From assembly GCF_039555335.1 (NCBI RefSeq), contig NC_092642.1, forward strand, positions 12,312,743 through 12,376,742: DNA of 64,000 nucleotides. Reading direction: 5' to 3'. The DNA is from Amphiura filiformis. Its lineage: Eukaryota > Echinodermata > Ophiuroidea > Amphilepidida > Amphiuridae. Under the pieces are notes generated by a model, which had not been told where the DNA came from, ran no database searches, and saw only the letters and a program-made list of their open reading frames with translations. Numbering within the stretch: position 1 is the stretch's first letter; each line of letters starts with the position of its first letter. This document shows positions 47,146 through 57,215 of this stretch, one piece after another. The translations under genes and the position numbers were made by a program.

Positions 47146-48376
47146 ATAGATGAACTCCTGGATGGGGCAGCTTTAATTAGCATGAGGCCGCATTGATATG
47201 TAAATAGCGTATTGTTATTTAAATTTGCGCCCAGAAGTATTGAGGGCGACAGTCATGTTATCCAGACGGAGAATGGCTGCATATGCCGGGCATGTCAATT
47301 TGCTGAGTGAAGGCTGATAATCACCTTTCTGTATAGGTAATAAGCTAGAATATTTCGTGTACCAGTTGGTTATAACAAAAAATTAGTATCATATTAAATA
47401 TGTTAAATGTATAAACTTTGAAATTTACATGAATTTGAAGAGCAGAGCTTCGAAATGTAGCTAAGTCAGGTGATGTGAAATTCTGCTGCGTGACCCCCTC
47501 TGCATGGTAGAATTATATTCATAAAACATTGAATTTAACAGATATCATGGGTAGCCAACCACGATTTATCAGCATTTAAAATATATGTTAATTAACAAAG
47601 ATAAATAATAAAGAGTACAAATGGCAATTAACTAGTAAACAAGCCTGAAATCTTAAAATGTTGCCACGTGATTTCCCGAACACATGATATGTTAACATGT
47701 GACCACTATTCAGATTTACCGTAAATATTTGGAGTATGCTTGCACATCATGCACATACACTGTGCATTTCTTTACTTCCGTATAAAATCAATAATTCATG
47801 CTGGGAGCCAAGTAACATTGTCTGCTCAGAGCAGATTGGTATTTTATTTTACTTGAGAGCATAATAGAAATACATAAAGACGAATAAGGCACCATGATGG
47901 AAGGTCAGGTCGGGTATCAAAGGTTATTATATTCTTAAATACTACTTGTATTTCCCACCTTGCCTCTGTCACATATTTCCTTCATATTATTGACAGCAAG
48001 TCCTAATTTTGACTTTGCTATTGCAAAATGTCATTTCATATCAAATTAGTAGACTTTCTTTGAAAAAACATATCACTGGTGCCTGATGGGAATACCCGTC
48101 CGCCATTTCATTAAACTGGATCGTTTTCGCCTGTTTTGTGCCCAGATGTATTGGGGGCGCGCTATACTCTCATTGAACAGGCAAAGTTCGCAAAACTAAC
48201 AACGTTGTTATTTGCCAAACTCAATTAACATGATCCAAGGGGTCGAACATGAATTATTCATAACGAGCTATAACGGATCGATAACTGGCCTCACTTTCTA
48301 GCTAGTAAACCAGCTGAATTTTTCATAGATTTTGCGTTGCTAATAGAACAACCGTGAATTTAGTGTCACCCCCTTG
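47146..48376. mobile_element. 1,231-bp insertion that splits a tRNA-Leu gene
   Basis: The insert is flanked by an 8-bp direct repeat CAGAAACC (47,138-47,145 and 48,377-48,384), which lies in the tRNA gene at the junction of intron and 3' exon. Long terminal inverted repeats are not obvious. Two direct GCCCAGA(A/T)GTATTG(A/G)GGGCG copies occur inside, near 47,230 and 48,150. An 8-bp duplication fits hAT-type insertion, but without clear ends the family stays open. No reading frame of note. Confidence 0.6.
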
Positions 48377-48458
48377 CAGAAACCCCTATACAACACATAA
48401 CCATGCCGTAAGGATTGAACCTTGAGTCTGGCGCCTTAGACCACTCGGCCATCCTGAC
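48377..48458 (-). pseudogene. 5' part of a tRNA-Leu(CAA) gene split by an insertion
   Basis: Contains the acceptor 5' strand, D arm, A box, anticodon CAA and the intron. It lacks the variable and T arms, which lie 1.2 kb away. The right flank is R1, while the partner fragment has an L2 left flank, so the gene was already a hybrid before or when it was split. Confidence 0.85.
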
Positions 48459-48586
48459 ACGATACAGGTTTGTATTGAAATATCTCTTTCAAGTATTTTC
48501 CACAGACAAAGACGTAGGCCTACTACGGCAAACCGTCGGGATCATTTCATTTGCATCATGTAAAAACAGCATGAGTGATACGAAAC

Positions 48587-49715
48587 CATGGAGCTATTAA
48601 AGATGGAGAGGCAATAGATTATGTAACGCATTGTAAACTTGTGCCGATTTGAAATCTGGCAAGCTATTCATCGAAAGGTACCTTTTGTTTGGGACAAAGG
48701 GCTTCCGCCATTAAATCGGTAAGCTGACCCGACAGTGTATTAACGCTTTACCTAGCTGACTACTGTCAATAAGTGATCAAACGAAAGTCGCGTGAAAGCG
48801 CCTACTATAACGAAAAGTACCTTTTGTTGTCATACCACTCAAGGGTGTGATTGAGTAGCCGTAAGCACAACAGGCACACATTAGCCGCTGATGTACAGTT
48901 CGTTGTCACCCTACTGAATTTAGGTGCTTCATTTAAATAAATTGAATGCGCTTGCTGAATGATTATACATCAAGGCTGCCATGTCTCCATGTCTATAGTA
49001 CTGTATAATGGTAATAGCTACGTATACATGTAACATATAATAAGTATACCGGTATAGGCCTATATAAAACTTGTTTCACAAATTGACATTTTATTTTATT
49101 TTAAGAAGGAGAATGTCATAAACAGTGGTGTACTGAAGGGGGGCTCTTCTGTGAGAGGTCTTGGGAGGGGATGAGGGAGGTAGAGGTGGAGGAGGGGATA
49201 TGAAGAATGAGAGGGGGACTGGAGGAAGAGAGCAAGAGGAAGAAATGAAGAGAAATAAATAAATAGATGTAAATAAATAGAAAGGTAAGGAAAATGATAG
49301 GAATAAGAGGGGACAAAAAGTAAGAGGGGTGGAGAAGGGACGGGTGATAAGAAGAGGGAGTGATACTTTAGCAAGGAAAGAATAAGTACAGAGAAAGGAA
49401 AAGAAAGGAATGACAAATAAATTTGGGCCTTATAAGTTATAATAATTATTATAGAAACTAAACACAGCCCCCCACCCCCCACATAGGCCTAACACTAACA
49501 GCACTATAGGCAGCCATTCGATGATGTCAATGCCGTTATGCGTTACGTATTTAAAACGCCCAGTCAGATGTATTTTACACCTGCCAAGCACAAGTCACCC
49601 AATTTCGAAAATTGGACGTTGAATGTACACTCTCATGAATATTGATTGGCAACATTTTCCAATATGTCAGCGCTCAAATCGGACACAATAGAACAATAGA
49701 CCATTCAGTGCGTTG
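48587..49715. mobile_element. 1,129-bp insertion in the array spacer with 8-bp duplication
   Basis: Flanked by a perfect TACGAAAC duplication (48,579-48,586 and 49,716-49,723), which is normally single in the spacer. Subterminal segments are inverted copies: AACGCATTG and TTGTGCCGATTTGA at 48,625-48,654 against AACGCACTG and TTGTGTCCGATTTGA near 49,670-49,714, read in reverse. The interior holds a long GA-rich tract (49,132-49,412). Probably a non-autonomous hAT-like element. Confidence 0.7.
49132..49412. repeat. Purine-rich (G/A) tract
   Basis: Almost only G and A on the + strand for 280 bp, with repeats of GAGGAAGAG and GGAGAAGGG types. The open frames across it on the minus strand are low-complexity. 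Confidence 0.75.
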
Positions 49716-49943
49716 TACGAAACACAATAAATGAATCTTCGTACAGTTTCATTGTTACTTCTGTAACGTTTTAATAATTAAAGTGAGTCAACACAAATCA
49801 AAATTAATAAAACATAATAGTAATATTATGGGAATTACGAAAGGACGTCTAATAATAATATGGGTTTCCGATTGTAATATTTTGATTAAATTATAACGAA
49901 CATTAATATTGGTGTAAATTTTAACTGATTCACACAAGCAAAT

Positions 49944-50000
49944 GATATTTACACTTACGTGTAATTTTCGTGACTTATCCAAGCTCACTTCTTCAGCACT
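49944..50000 (-). ncRNA. Possible hammerhead-ribozyme-like core in the 3' end of the Penelope-like element
   Basis: The minus strand reads CTGAAGAAG, a short arm GTGA...TCAC, CGAAA, then a hairpin TTACAC...GTGTAA. This is close to the CUGAnGA-stem-GAAA-stem layout of hammerhead ribozymes, which are known in Penelope-like elements. A convincing stem I was not found, so this may be a decayed or chance match. Confidence 0.25.
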
Positions 50001-50363
50001 CTGATGGATTGCTGGTACTAGACGTGGTAGCGCGAATCGGATCACGTGACCTGGGTATTGATCCCAAATCACTAGACCCGGTCAGCTTCTTGTAGGCGGG
50101 GGGGAGGGGGTGCCGTCCCAAGTCTTTGTTGAGATCTGGATTAGTGGCGGCGATATAAATAGCCTCTTTCACTCCTCTCTGATACCATCGGGGGTCCGAG
50201 TCTAAAATTTGCACTTCTTGAGGATCAAAGGTGTGTTTGGCGGCTCTCATGTGTGCACCAACAGGTGACGCTTCGCGTTTGTGCTCAGAAACACGTTTGG
50301 ACAGTGGACGCTCAGTTTCACCGACATACTGTGATGGGCAATCCTGGCACTTGATATTATATA
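49993..50363 (-). CDS. Penelope-like GIY-YIG endonuclease fragment
   Basis: Contains the GIY-YIG core YNIKCQDCPSQYVGETERPL, the following SKRVSEHKREA helix with its conserved Arg and His, and the KEAIYI segment with the catalytic-type Glu. The two Cys before the YVGET motif are typical of the Penelope-type linker. An open frame upstream of 50,364 is MITE sequence and not part of the protein. Confidence 0.85.
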
Positions 50364-50364
50364 T

Positions 50365-50811
50365 GAAGAGTTTGTTTCCAAAAGGCGCTAAATCCAACGG
50401 CTGCTTTATGTAAAATTCAATTGCAGATATTCCTATGAGTAGCAGTAACCTTGCCAATCTAATAACATTGGACCACTTGAATAGTTCTAACAATTCTTTG
50501 GATATCTTTAAAAAATAATTGCAAATCTCTTTAATCTCCCTCGTGCGAAGACAAAAACAATAAATATAAAAGAAAATAATATTTTTTGTTCCAAAAGGCG
50601 CTAAATCCAATGGCAGCTATTTTAAAACGTTGCATTGGAGAATTTTTAGGGACAAAATGATTTTGTAAATAGTTAGAAAATAAGATAGAGTTACTAACAT
50701 ATCCATTCCAATTGTTAAATGTCATTTAAACTTTAAAAATGTTAAAATATACCATAAAAATGTGACACAAGGCAGCTATTGGATTTAGCGCCTTTTGGAA
50801 ACAAACTCTTC
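50365..50811. mobile_element. 447-bp MITE inserted in the Penelope-like element
   Basis: Terminal inverted repeats of about 47 bp begin GAAGAGTTTGTTTCC and continue AAAAGGCGCTAAATCCAA. ATAT flanks both sides (50,361-50,364 and 50,812-50,815). A third copy of CCAAAAGGCGCTAAATCCAA lies inside at about 50,590 in direct orientation, so the unit may be two related MITEs fused or nested. Confidence 0.85.
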
Positions 50812-52114
50812 ATATTGTCCCAGTGCGATCCAGAGTTTTTGGTTTGTCTTTGGGCGACACAACCATGCTACGGATGGTATTTGTTGGTTTCACATGAACC
50901 GTGACGCCCGCCTTGCGTATCTTCCTGTTGATGGACTCAGTGACACCGCGTACGTAGGGGAGAGTGATGTGCCCCTTGGGGCGGTCTGTCCGTTGTTTGG
51001 GTTTAGGCTCATGACGCTTGCTGGAAGGGGAACTCCACGCCCACTTGGTGTAACCGCAGATGGCAAGCGATTTCTTGACATGGTCCATTTCCTGTTCCAG
51101 GCGTTCACTATCAGAGGATAGGGTTTTGGCGCGGTGGGTCAACGTTCGAATAACCCCTAACTTGTGTTCTAGTGGCTGGTGACTCGCAAAGTTCAGATAT
51201 TGGTCTGTGTGTGTACTCTTCCTATATACACTGAAGGATAGGGAGCCGTCCGCGTTGCGCGAGATGAGCGTGTCTAACATGGCGATGGAGTTGTTGGATT
51301 CATGTTCAACGGTGAACTTGATAGAGTCATGAATGGAGTTCAGATGGTGGGTGAAACTGTCAACCTCGGAACGCTCAATGATCACCATGGTATCGTCAAC
51401 ATATCTCCCGAAATAGCGGGGTGGGGTATGAAAGGATGTGATGGCTTTCTCCTCAAAGTTCTCCATAAATAGGTTGGCGATTATGGGACTCACCGGTGAA
51501 CCCATCGCGGCTCCCTCTCGTTGAATGTAGTACTTGCCGTCGTAGATAAAATACGTGGTCTTGAGGCAAGTGCTAAGTAAATCAGTGACTTGTTGTGGGT
51601 TGAGGTCAGTCCTGGAATCCAAAGTGTCATCAGCTGTGAGCAGATCTTTCACGATGACCAAACTTTCTTCCACTGGCACACTGGTGAATAAGGCTGTGAC
51701 ATCGTATGACACAAGACATTCGCTAGGACTAAGTTTGAACTGAGACAGTTTGTTAACAAGTTCTTCACTGTTCTTTAAATGCGTACTGGACTTGCCGACA
51801 AGCGGAGACAAGATGTTGGCTACGTATTTGGCCGTGTTGTAGGTGATGGACCCTCTACTAGCAACGATCGGTCTCAGAGGGCAGGCTGGCTTGTGCACCT
51901 TCGGGAGGCCGTAGAACTTAGGCACCACTGAAGTCGTGGGATACAACTGTTTGTAACATTTAAAGTCAATAGCCTCCTCTTCTTTAAGAGCTTTCAGTTG
52001 ATCCACTAATTGAGTCTTATATTTAGCAGTGGGGTCCTTTTTTATGTTCTCATAAGTGTTCCCATCGCTTAAAAGTTCACTTGCCTTTTCTTTATACGTA
52101 GCAGTATTGAGCAC
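50810..52114 (-). CDS. Penelope-like reverse transcriptase fragment
   Basis: This is the RT part of the element, about 435 residues open from the first Met; the conserved ILPADKG lead lies just before it. The RT fold motifs run in order: FYGLPKVHK, RPIVASRGS, SYDVTALFTSVP, GAAMGSPVSP, YFGRYVDDT, and the thumb region with LDTLISRNADGS. The family copies RNA into the genome and is related to telomerase RTs (family knowledge). It belongs to a broken copy. Confidence 0.88.
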   Translation of the reverse strand: MLNTATYKEKASELLSDGNTYENIKKDPTAKYKTQLVDQLKALKEEEAIDFKCYKQLYPTTSVVPKFYGLPKVHKPACPLRPIVASRGSITYNTAKYVANILSPLVGKSSTHLKNSEELVNKLSQFKLSPSECLVSYDVTALFTSVPVEESLVIVKDLLTADDTLDSRTDLNPQQVTDLLSTCLKTTYFIYDGKYYIQREGAAMGSPVSPIIANLFMENFEEKAITSFHTPPRYFGRYVDDTMVIIERSEVDSFTHHLNSIHDSIKFTVEHESNNSIAMLDTLISRNADGSLSFSVYRKSTHTDQYLNFASHQPLEHKLGVIRTLTHRAKTLSSDSERLEQEMDHVKKSLAICGYTKWAWSSPSSKRHEPKPKQRTDRPKGHITLPYVRGVTESINRKIRKAGVTVHVKPTNTIRSMVVSPKDKPKTLDRTGTI

Positions 52115-52478
52115 GACAGTAGATCTGCCTTTATCGGCAGGAAGGATGGTTATATTCCTATCCGATTTCAGGTCCCGTAACGAACATTACCTTTGAAATA
52201 ACAGAAAAAGTAATATCAACAACTATCACGAAGGATAGAAAAAATAAGAAGGGAGGAGGGAGAGAGAAATGGGTAGAAAGAGGGGTAGGGAAATAGATAA
52301 AAATATAGAAAGGAGTTGTATTGGGCAGAGCGTGTGACAAATGCGTTCATTAAATTGCCATTCTTATCAGTTGATATTTCCATTTTACTACGAATGCTTT
52401 TGATTGTATTCTTCCGTTTTACTTCCAAAGCCTGGACGACACTGCTGAGCCTCAACCCATTAAAGCAGTAAAAAGAAG

Positions 52479-52603
52479 TGTCAGAAGTGGGATTCGAACC
52501 CACGCCTCCATTCGGAGACCAGAAGCCCCTATACAACATACACAACCATGCCGTAAGGATTGATCCTTGAGTCTGGCGCCTTAGACCACTCGGCCATCCT
52601 GAC
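52479..52603 (-). tRNA. tRNA-Leu(CAA), 41-nt intron
   Basis: Same 84-nt mature body as the standard copy, with all stems intact. The intron is 2 nt longer (an extra AC step in the ATACAACATACACAACC part). Flanks are L2 and R2. A T5 terminator lies a few bases downstream on the minus strand (the AAAAAG of the L2 flank). Confidence 0.93.
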
Positions 52604-52862
52604 ACGATGTCAAGAACAGTGCCTTTGAATGTAATATTACTTATTACGAACAGTGATATAAGCAACAAAAGCTACCATGAAATAATTGGAATGCATCTCA
52701 TTTCGTTGTAAAATTGTAACTAAATTAAAATAATATATAAATATGAATATCACGTTACCTTCCAAATTTTTGACAATTTATGAAAACTTGTTATTTATAA
52801 GGATTTGTAAACTTAGAAATCTCACGAGTAAAATTAACTTTAAAAAATTAAAGCAAAATAAG

Positions 52863-52985
52863 TGTTAGAAGTGGGATTCGAACCCACGCCTCCATTCGGA
52901 GACCAGAAACCCCTATACAACACATGAACATGCCGTAAGTATTGAACCTTGAGTCTGGCGCCTTAGACCACTCGGCCATCCTGAC
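52863..52985 (-). tRNA. tRNA-Leu(CAA), hybrid-flank copy with an acceptor mismatch
   Basis: Standard body and 39-nt intron, but the acceptor 3' strand reads TTCTAAC, which leaves C3 facing A. Boxes A and B are intact. Flanks are L1 and R2, a mixture explained by crossing-over within the gene. A T4 lies 4 nt downstream. It may be transcribed, but the mismatch could weaken the tRNA. Confidence 0.85.
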
Positions 52986-53232
52986 ACGATGTCAAGAACA
53001 GTGCATTTGAATGTAATATTACTTATTACGAACAGTGATATAAGCAACAAAAGCTACCATGAAATAATTGGAATGAATCTCATTTCGTTGTAAATTGTAA
53101 CTAAATTAAAATAATATAAATATGTATATCACGTTACCTTCCAGAATTTTGACAATTTATCAAAACTTATTATTTATAAGGATTGTGAAACTTAGAAATC
53201 TCACAAGTAAAATGAACTTCAAGCAAAATAAG

Positions 53233-53355
53233 TGTCAGAAGTGGGATTCGAACCCACGCCTCCATTCGGAGACCAGAAACCCCTATACAACACATGAACA
53301 TGCCGTAAGTGTTGAACCTTGAGTCTGGCGCCTTAGACCACTCGGCCATCCTGAC
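53233..53355 (-). tRNA. tRNA-Leu(CAA), 39-nt intron
   Basis: Intact standard body. Flanks are L1 and R1. A T4 terminator lies 4 nt downstream (AAAATAAG on the + strand). The intron differs at two or three sites from the neighbours. Confidence 0.93.
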
Positions 53356-53952
53356 ACGATGCAGGTTTGTATTGAAATATCTCTTTCAAGTATTTTCCAC
53401 AGGCAAAGACGTACTACGGCAAACCGTCGGGGTCATTTCAGTTGCATTATGTAAAAACAGCACGAGTGATACGAAACACAATAAATGAATCTTCGTACAG
53501 TTTCATTGTTACTTCTGTAACGTTTTAATAATTAAAGTGAGTCAACACAAATCAACAAAATTAATAAAACATAATAGTAAAAGTATGGAAATTACGAAAG
53601 GACGTCTAATAATAATATGGGTTTCCGATTGTAATATTTTGATTAAATTATAACGAACATTACATTTGAAATAAAAGAAAAAGTAATATCAACAACTATC
53701 ACGAATGATAGCAAAAAGAAGAAGGGAGGAGGGAGAGAGAAATGGGTAGAAAGAGGGGTAGGGAAATAGATAAAAATATAGAAAGGAGTTGTATTGGGCA
53801 GAGCGTGAGACAAATGCGTTCATTAAATTGCCATTCTTATCAGTTGATATTTCCATTTTACTACGAATGCTTTTGATTGTATTCTTCCGTTTTACTTCCA
53901 AAGCCTGGACAACACTGCTGAGCCTCAATCCATTAAAAAGAGTAAAAAGAAG

Positions 53953-54075
53953 TGTTAGAAGTGGGATTCGAACCCACGCCTCTATTCGGAGACCAGAAAC
54001 CCCTATACAACACATAAGAATGTCGTAAGGAGTGATCCTTGAGTCTGGCGCCTTAGACCACTCGGCCATCCTGAC
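53953..54075 (-). tRNA. tRNA-Leu(CAA) with acceptor and variable-arm changes
   Basis: Standard layout with a 39-nt intron, but C3 faces A in the acceptor stem (TTCTAAC) and the variable arm has one changed base (GAATAGAGG). Flanks are L2 and R2, with a T5 terminator downstream. Possibly on the way to becoming a pseudogene. Confidence 0.82.
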
Positions 54076-54263
54076 ACGATGTCAAGAACAGTGCCTTTGA
54101 ATGTAATATTACTTATTACGAACAGTGATATAAGCAACAAAAGCTACCATGAAATAATTGGAATGAATCTCATTTCGTTGTACAATTGCAACTAAATTAA
54201 ACAAAAATATATGTATATCACGTTACCTTCCAGATTTTGGACAATTATCAAAAAATATTTATA

Positions 54264-54924
54264 TTAAGGGGTGGGGTATGAACGTTTGGACAGTATTTAT
54301 TGTGGGACATTAGAGCACATCAGAGATATCGAATTGTATTCTGAATACGAAGAATGTCCTTCTGATATCAAATAATTTTGATTTTATGAAATTCGCAATG
54401 TAATACACATTTTATGACAAATGATTAAAAATTGATATTTTTGATATTTAACAGTACTCGAAGTAAACTTTATAAATCTGATGATTTACACTTAAAGTGC
54501 ATGTAGGTGGGATGAAAAACCGACGATCAATTGAAAATGTTGACCTTTCATATTGAAGATATGGATTCTTTCCCAAAACACCAAAAAAAATTAGGTCTTT
54601 TGGGGGAAAAAAACCATAACTTCAATATGAAAGGTCAAAATGTTCAATTGATCGTCGGCTTTTCCTCCCAGCTACATACACTTTAAGAATATATCATTAG
54701 ATTTATAAAATTTACTTCGAGGACTGTTATATATCAAAAATGTGAAAAATATCAAATTTTAATAATTTGTCGTAAAATTTGTATTATATCGTGAATTTCA
54801 AAAAATGAAAAATTATTTGATATCAGAAAAACATTCTTCGTATTCAGAATACAATTCGATATGCCTGATGTGCTCTCATGTCCCACAAAAAATACTGTCG
54901 AAACGCTCATTCCAGATCCCTTAA
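54264..54924. mobile_element. 661-bp TTAA-flanked palindrome, copy 1
   Basis: TTAA at both borders, then near-complementary arms of over 250 bp: GGTATGAACGTTTGGACAGT on the left; on the right, read in reverse, AATGAGCGTTTCGACAGT. The arms share TGTGGGACAT, GAGCACATCAG and ATACGAAGAATG. It sits in the L1 spacer of a tRNA unit. Same family and length as 61,021-61,681. Confidence 0.88.
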
Positions 54925-54971
54925 AGGATTGCGAAACTTGGAAATCTGACGAATAAAATGAACTTTAAAAA

Positions 54972-55761
54972 TTAAGGATATGATACATGATTTACCGACA
55001 AGTGACTCATTTCGGAATGCGATCATGAATTTTGAAGAAAAAAAAGTTTCCACAGGGATCGTTGGGATTCGAACCAGAGATTCGTAACTTCCTTTGATTA
55101 CGGGTCTAGTGCTTTACCGCTCGGCTACGGTGGCAGTTGAGCGGAGGAGTGTAATGATAACGATAAATCTCATAATGCCATCTTTAGCCTTTTGTTTACT
55201 AAAAAAAGACGCGTTTTGTAAAGATAGATTAGCCGTTTTATGCATAAATAGCACGAACGTTTGGGAAAGGTTTCAAACAAATAATAAAGACACTGATGTG
55301 ATGATGAAATTGCGTAAGTCGGGAAATATCTGCGTCGCAATGTTTTGTTTTGGTTTTAGGAATTTGACCTTAAAATTTACGACTTCTTGACATTATCATT
55401 TGAAATCAACAAAAGATATTTCAACAGTATATGGCCTCATTCTTGCTCTAGAATGTTTTGCACATATATATGAAATAGCTTCAACAATGGTTCGCTGCAT
55501 AATGGTAAAAACAGCCTCGATCTAAAAAAGGGCGAGAGGTACCATATTTACGGATTCAGGCTAAATTTAAAATTGATATAAAACGTTTGTTTTTGATCGA
55601 TTACAAAAATTAATTTTGACATATAAAGAAGTTGTGTCTGGCGTGAATTACACTACAGTTTTTATTCTTAGGGCTCTTTGACTTCTTCAAATAATTTTTT
55701 AAATGATAGAGTGAATCCTCTGGCCCTCTATAATTACGCACAAAAGATTGAGTCCCCTTAA
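54972..55761. mobile_element. Probable 780-bp TTAA-flanked insertion
   Basis: The L1 spacer breaks off at TTAA (54,972-54,975) and resumes after TTAA (55,758-55,761). The ends (GGATATGATAC; GGGGACTCAATC in reverse) do not form clear inverted repeats. It contains a tRNA-like sequence at 55,050-55,134. It could also be a spacer rearrangement. Confidence 0.45.
55050..55134 (-). pseudogene. tRNA-like sequence, class II shape, degraded
   Basis: A box TAGCCGAGCGGTAAAGCAC and B box GGTTCGAATCC are both good, with a long variable region between. An anticodon-type loop CCCGTAA can be drawn, but the anticodon stem, T stem and acceptor stem carry several mismatches. It is a tRNA pseudogene or the head of a SINE. 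Confidence 0.5.
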
Positions 55762-55772
55762 AGCAAAATTAA

Positions 55773-55895
55773 TGTCAGAAGTCGGATTCGAACCCACGCC
55801 TCCATTCGGAGACCAGAAACCCCTATACAACACATAAGAATGTCGTAATGATTAATCCTTGAGTCTAGCGCCTTAGACCACTCGGCCATCCTGAC
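55773..55895 (-). tRNA. tRNA-Leu(CAA), hybrid-flank copy with a T-stem mismatch
   Basis: Standard body, except that the T stem has a G-G clash (GTGGG with CCGAC) and one anticodon-stem pair is changed to T-G. B box itself is unchanged. Flanks are L1 and R2. A T4 lies downstream. Confidence 0.8.
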
Positions 55896-56155
55896 ACGAT
55901 GTCAAGAACAGTGCCTTTGAATGTAATATTACTTATTACGAACAGTGATATAAGCAACAAAAGCTACCATGAAATTACTTGGAATGAATCTCAGTTCGTT
56001 GTAAAATTGTAAGTAAATTAAAATAATATATAAATATGAATATCACGTTAACTTCCAAATTTTTGACAATTTATGAAAACTTGTTATTTATAAGGATTTG
56101 TAAACTTAGAAATCTCACGAGTAAAATGAACTTTAAAAAATTAAAGCAAAATAAG

Positions 56156-56278
56156 TGTTAGAAGTGGGATTCGAACCCACGCCTCCATTCGGAGACCAGA
56201 AACCCCTATACAACACATGAACATGCCGTACGGATTGAACCTTGAGTCTGGCCCCTTAGACCACTCGGCCATCCTGAC
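56156..56278 (-). tRNA. tRNA-Leu(CAA) with D-stem and acceptor changes
   Basis: Standard layout, but C3 faces A in the acceptor stem, and the D arm 3' strand reads GGG instead of GGC, breaking one D-stem pair. Flanks are L1 and R1. It is followed on the + strand by the 3.77-kb insertion. Confidence 0.78.
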
Positions 56279-56589
56279 AAGATGCAGGTTTGTATTGAAA
56301 TATCTCTTTCAAGTATTTTCCACAGACAAAGACGTACTACGGCAAACCGTCGGGGTCATTTCAGTTGCATCATGTAAAAACAGCATGAGTGATACGAAAC
56401 ACATTACTCGTTGATGGTCGATAAACGTCCCAATAAATCGGACTTAGTCACCGGTCAGTTCTACAGCATAGATATCCATGGCTAACGATGGTTAACTATG
56501 GAAACATGTTAAAGGACATCAAGAAAATTTTCTAAGTTATTTATTTTGAGCTCTTTCGAGACGAGTAATGGATATATTCTGTAGATTTA

Positions 56590-57215
56590 GGTTTTGTCTG
56601 TGTGATTGTCGGTGGGTGGGTGTAGTTCTGTCCAGGCAAGAAGAAGTTTATGTTGGTTAAGTCATCCGACGCAGGGGCCGCCTCCAAGGGGTCATTTGAG
56701 GTCAAATGACTAAAAACTGTCATATGGGCATGAAACTAGGTCGTACGGGGCTCAAACTCGGTGGGTGGGTGTAGTTCTGTCCTGTCAAAAAAATGTTTAT
56801 GTTCGTTTTAAAGTCATCTGACACTGGAGTCCGCTCCCAGGGGTCATCTGAGGTCAAATTACTAAAAAGTGTCGTATGGGCATGAAACTTGGTAGGTACA
56901 GTCAACATTTAAAACAACATTTTTGGAAGGTCATTTTGGGGTCATCCAAGGTCACCACGGGTCATCTGAGGTCAAATTAGTAAAAACTCATATATGGGCA
57001 TGAAACTTGGTGGGTACAGTCAACATTTAGAGTTATAAGTTTAGATCATTTTGGGGTCATCCAAGGTCACCCAGGGGTCATCTGAGGTCAAATTACTAAA
57101 ACTGTCGTATGGGCATGAAACTTGGTGGGTACAGTCAACATTTAGAGCCAAATTTTTGGAAGGTCATTTTGGGGTCGCCAGGGGTCATCTGAGGTCAAAT
57201 TAGTAAAAACTGTCA
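56590..57215. repeat. Imperfect tandem repeat, about 110-150-bp unit, rich in AGGTCA
   Basis: Units contain GGGCATGAAACTTGGTGGG, ACAGTCAACATTTAGAG, GGAAGGTCATTTTGGGGTCA and GGGGTCATCTGAGGTCAAAT in changing order and length. At least nine AGGTCA hexamers fall in about 500 bp. Confidence 0.75.

Larger units (their letters stand above)
49906..52177 (-). mobile_element. Penelope-like retroelement (RT plus GIY-YIG), 5'-truncated copy
   Basis: The element is flanked by a 12-bp duplication TAACGAACATTA (49,894-49,905 and 52,178-52,189) and lies in the array spacer. On the minus strand it encodes a reverse transcriptase with the opening ILPADKG, motif SYDVTALFTSVP, GAAMGSPVSPIIANLFME and the catalytic YVDD. 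A C-terminal GIY-YIG endonuclease follows (CQDCPSQYVGETERPLSKR, then VSEHKR). RT followed by GIY-YIG is diagnostic of Penelope-like elements. The 5' end is truncated just upstream of ILPADKG, as is usual for copies of such elements. A MITE interrupts it between the two domains, so the copy is broken. Confidence 0.9.

Noticed and set aside
49096-49482. 128-residue open frame on the minus strand
   Set aside because: Leu/Ser/Pro-only low-complexity translation of the GA-rich tract within an inserted element.
53122-53322. Frames containing QKWDSNPRLHSETRNPYTTH
   Set aside because: This is the complement of the tRNA-Leu gene read in frame. It recurs at each copy and has no independent support.
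53689-54069. Open frames starting MAEWSKAPDSR and similar frames ending in EVKRKNTIKSIRSK across the array
   Set aside because: They are translations of tRNA-Leu genes and their spacers. MAEWSKAPDSR is the tRNA 5' half read as protein, so they are not genes.
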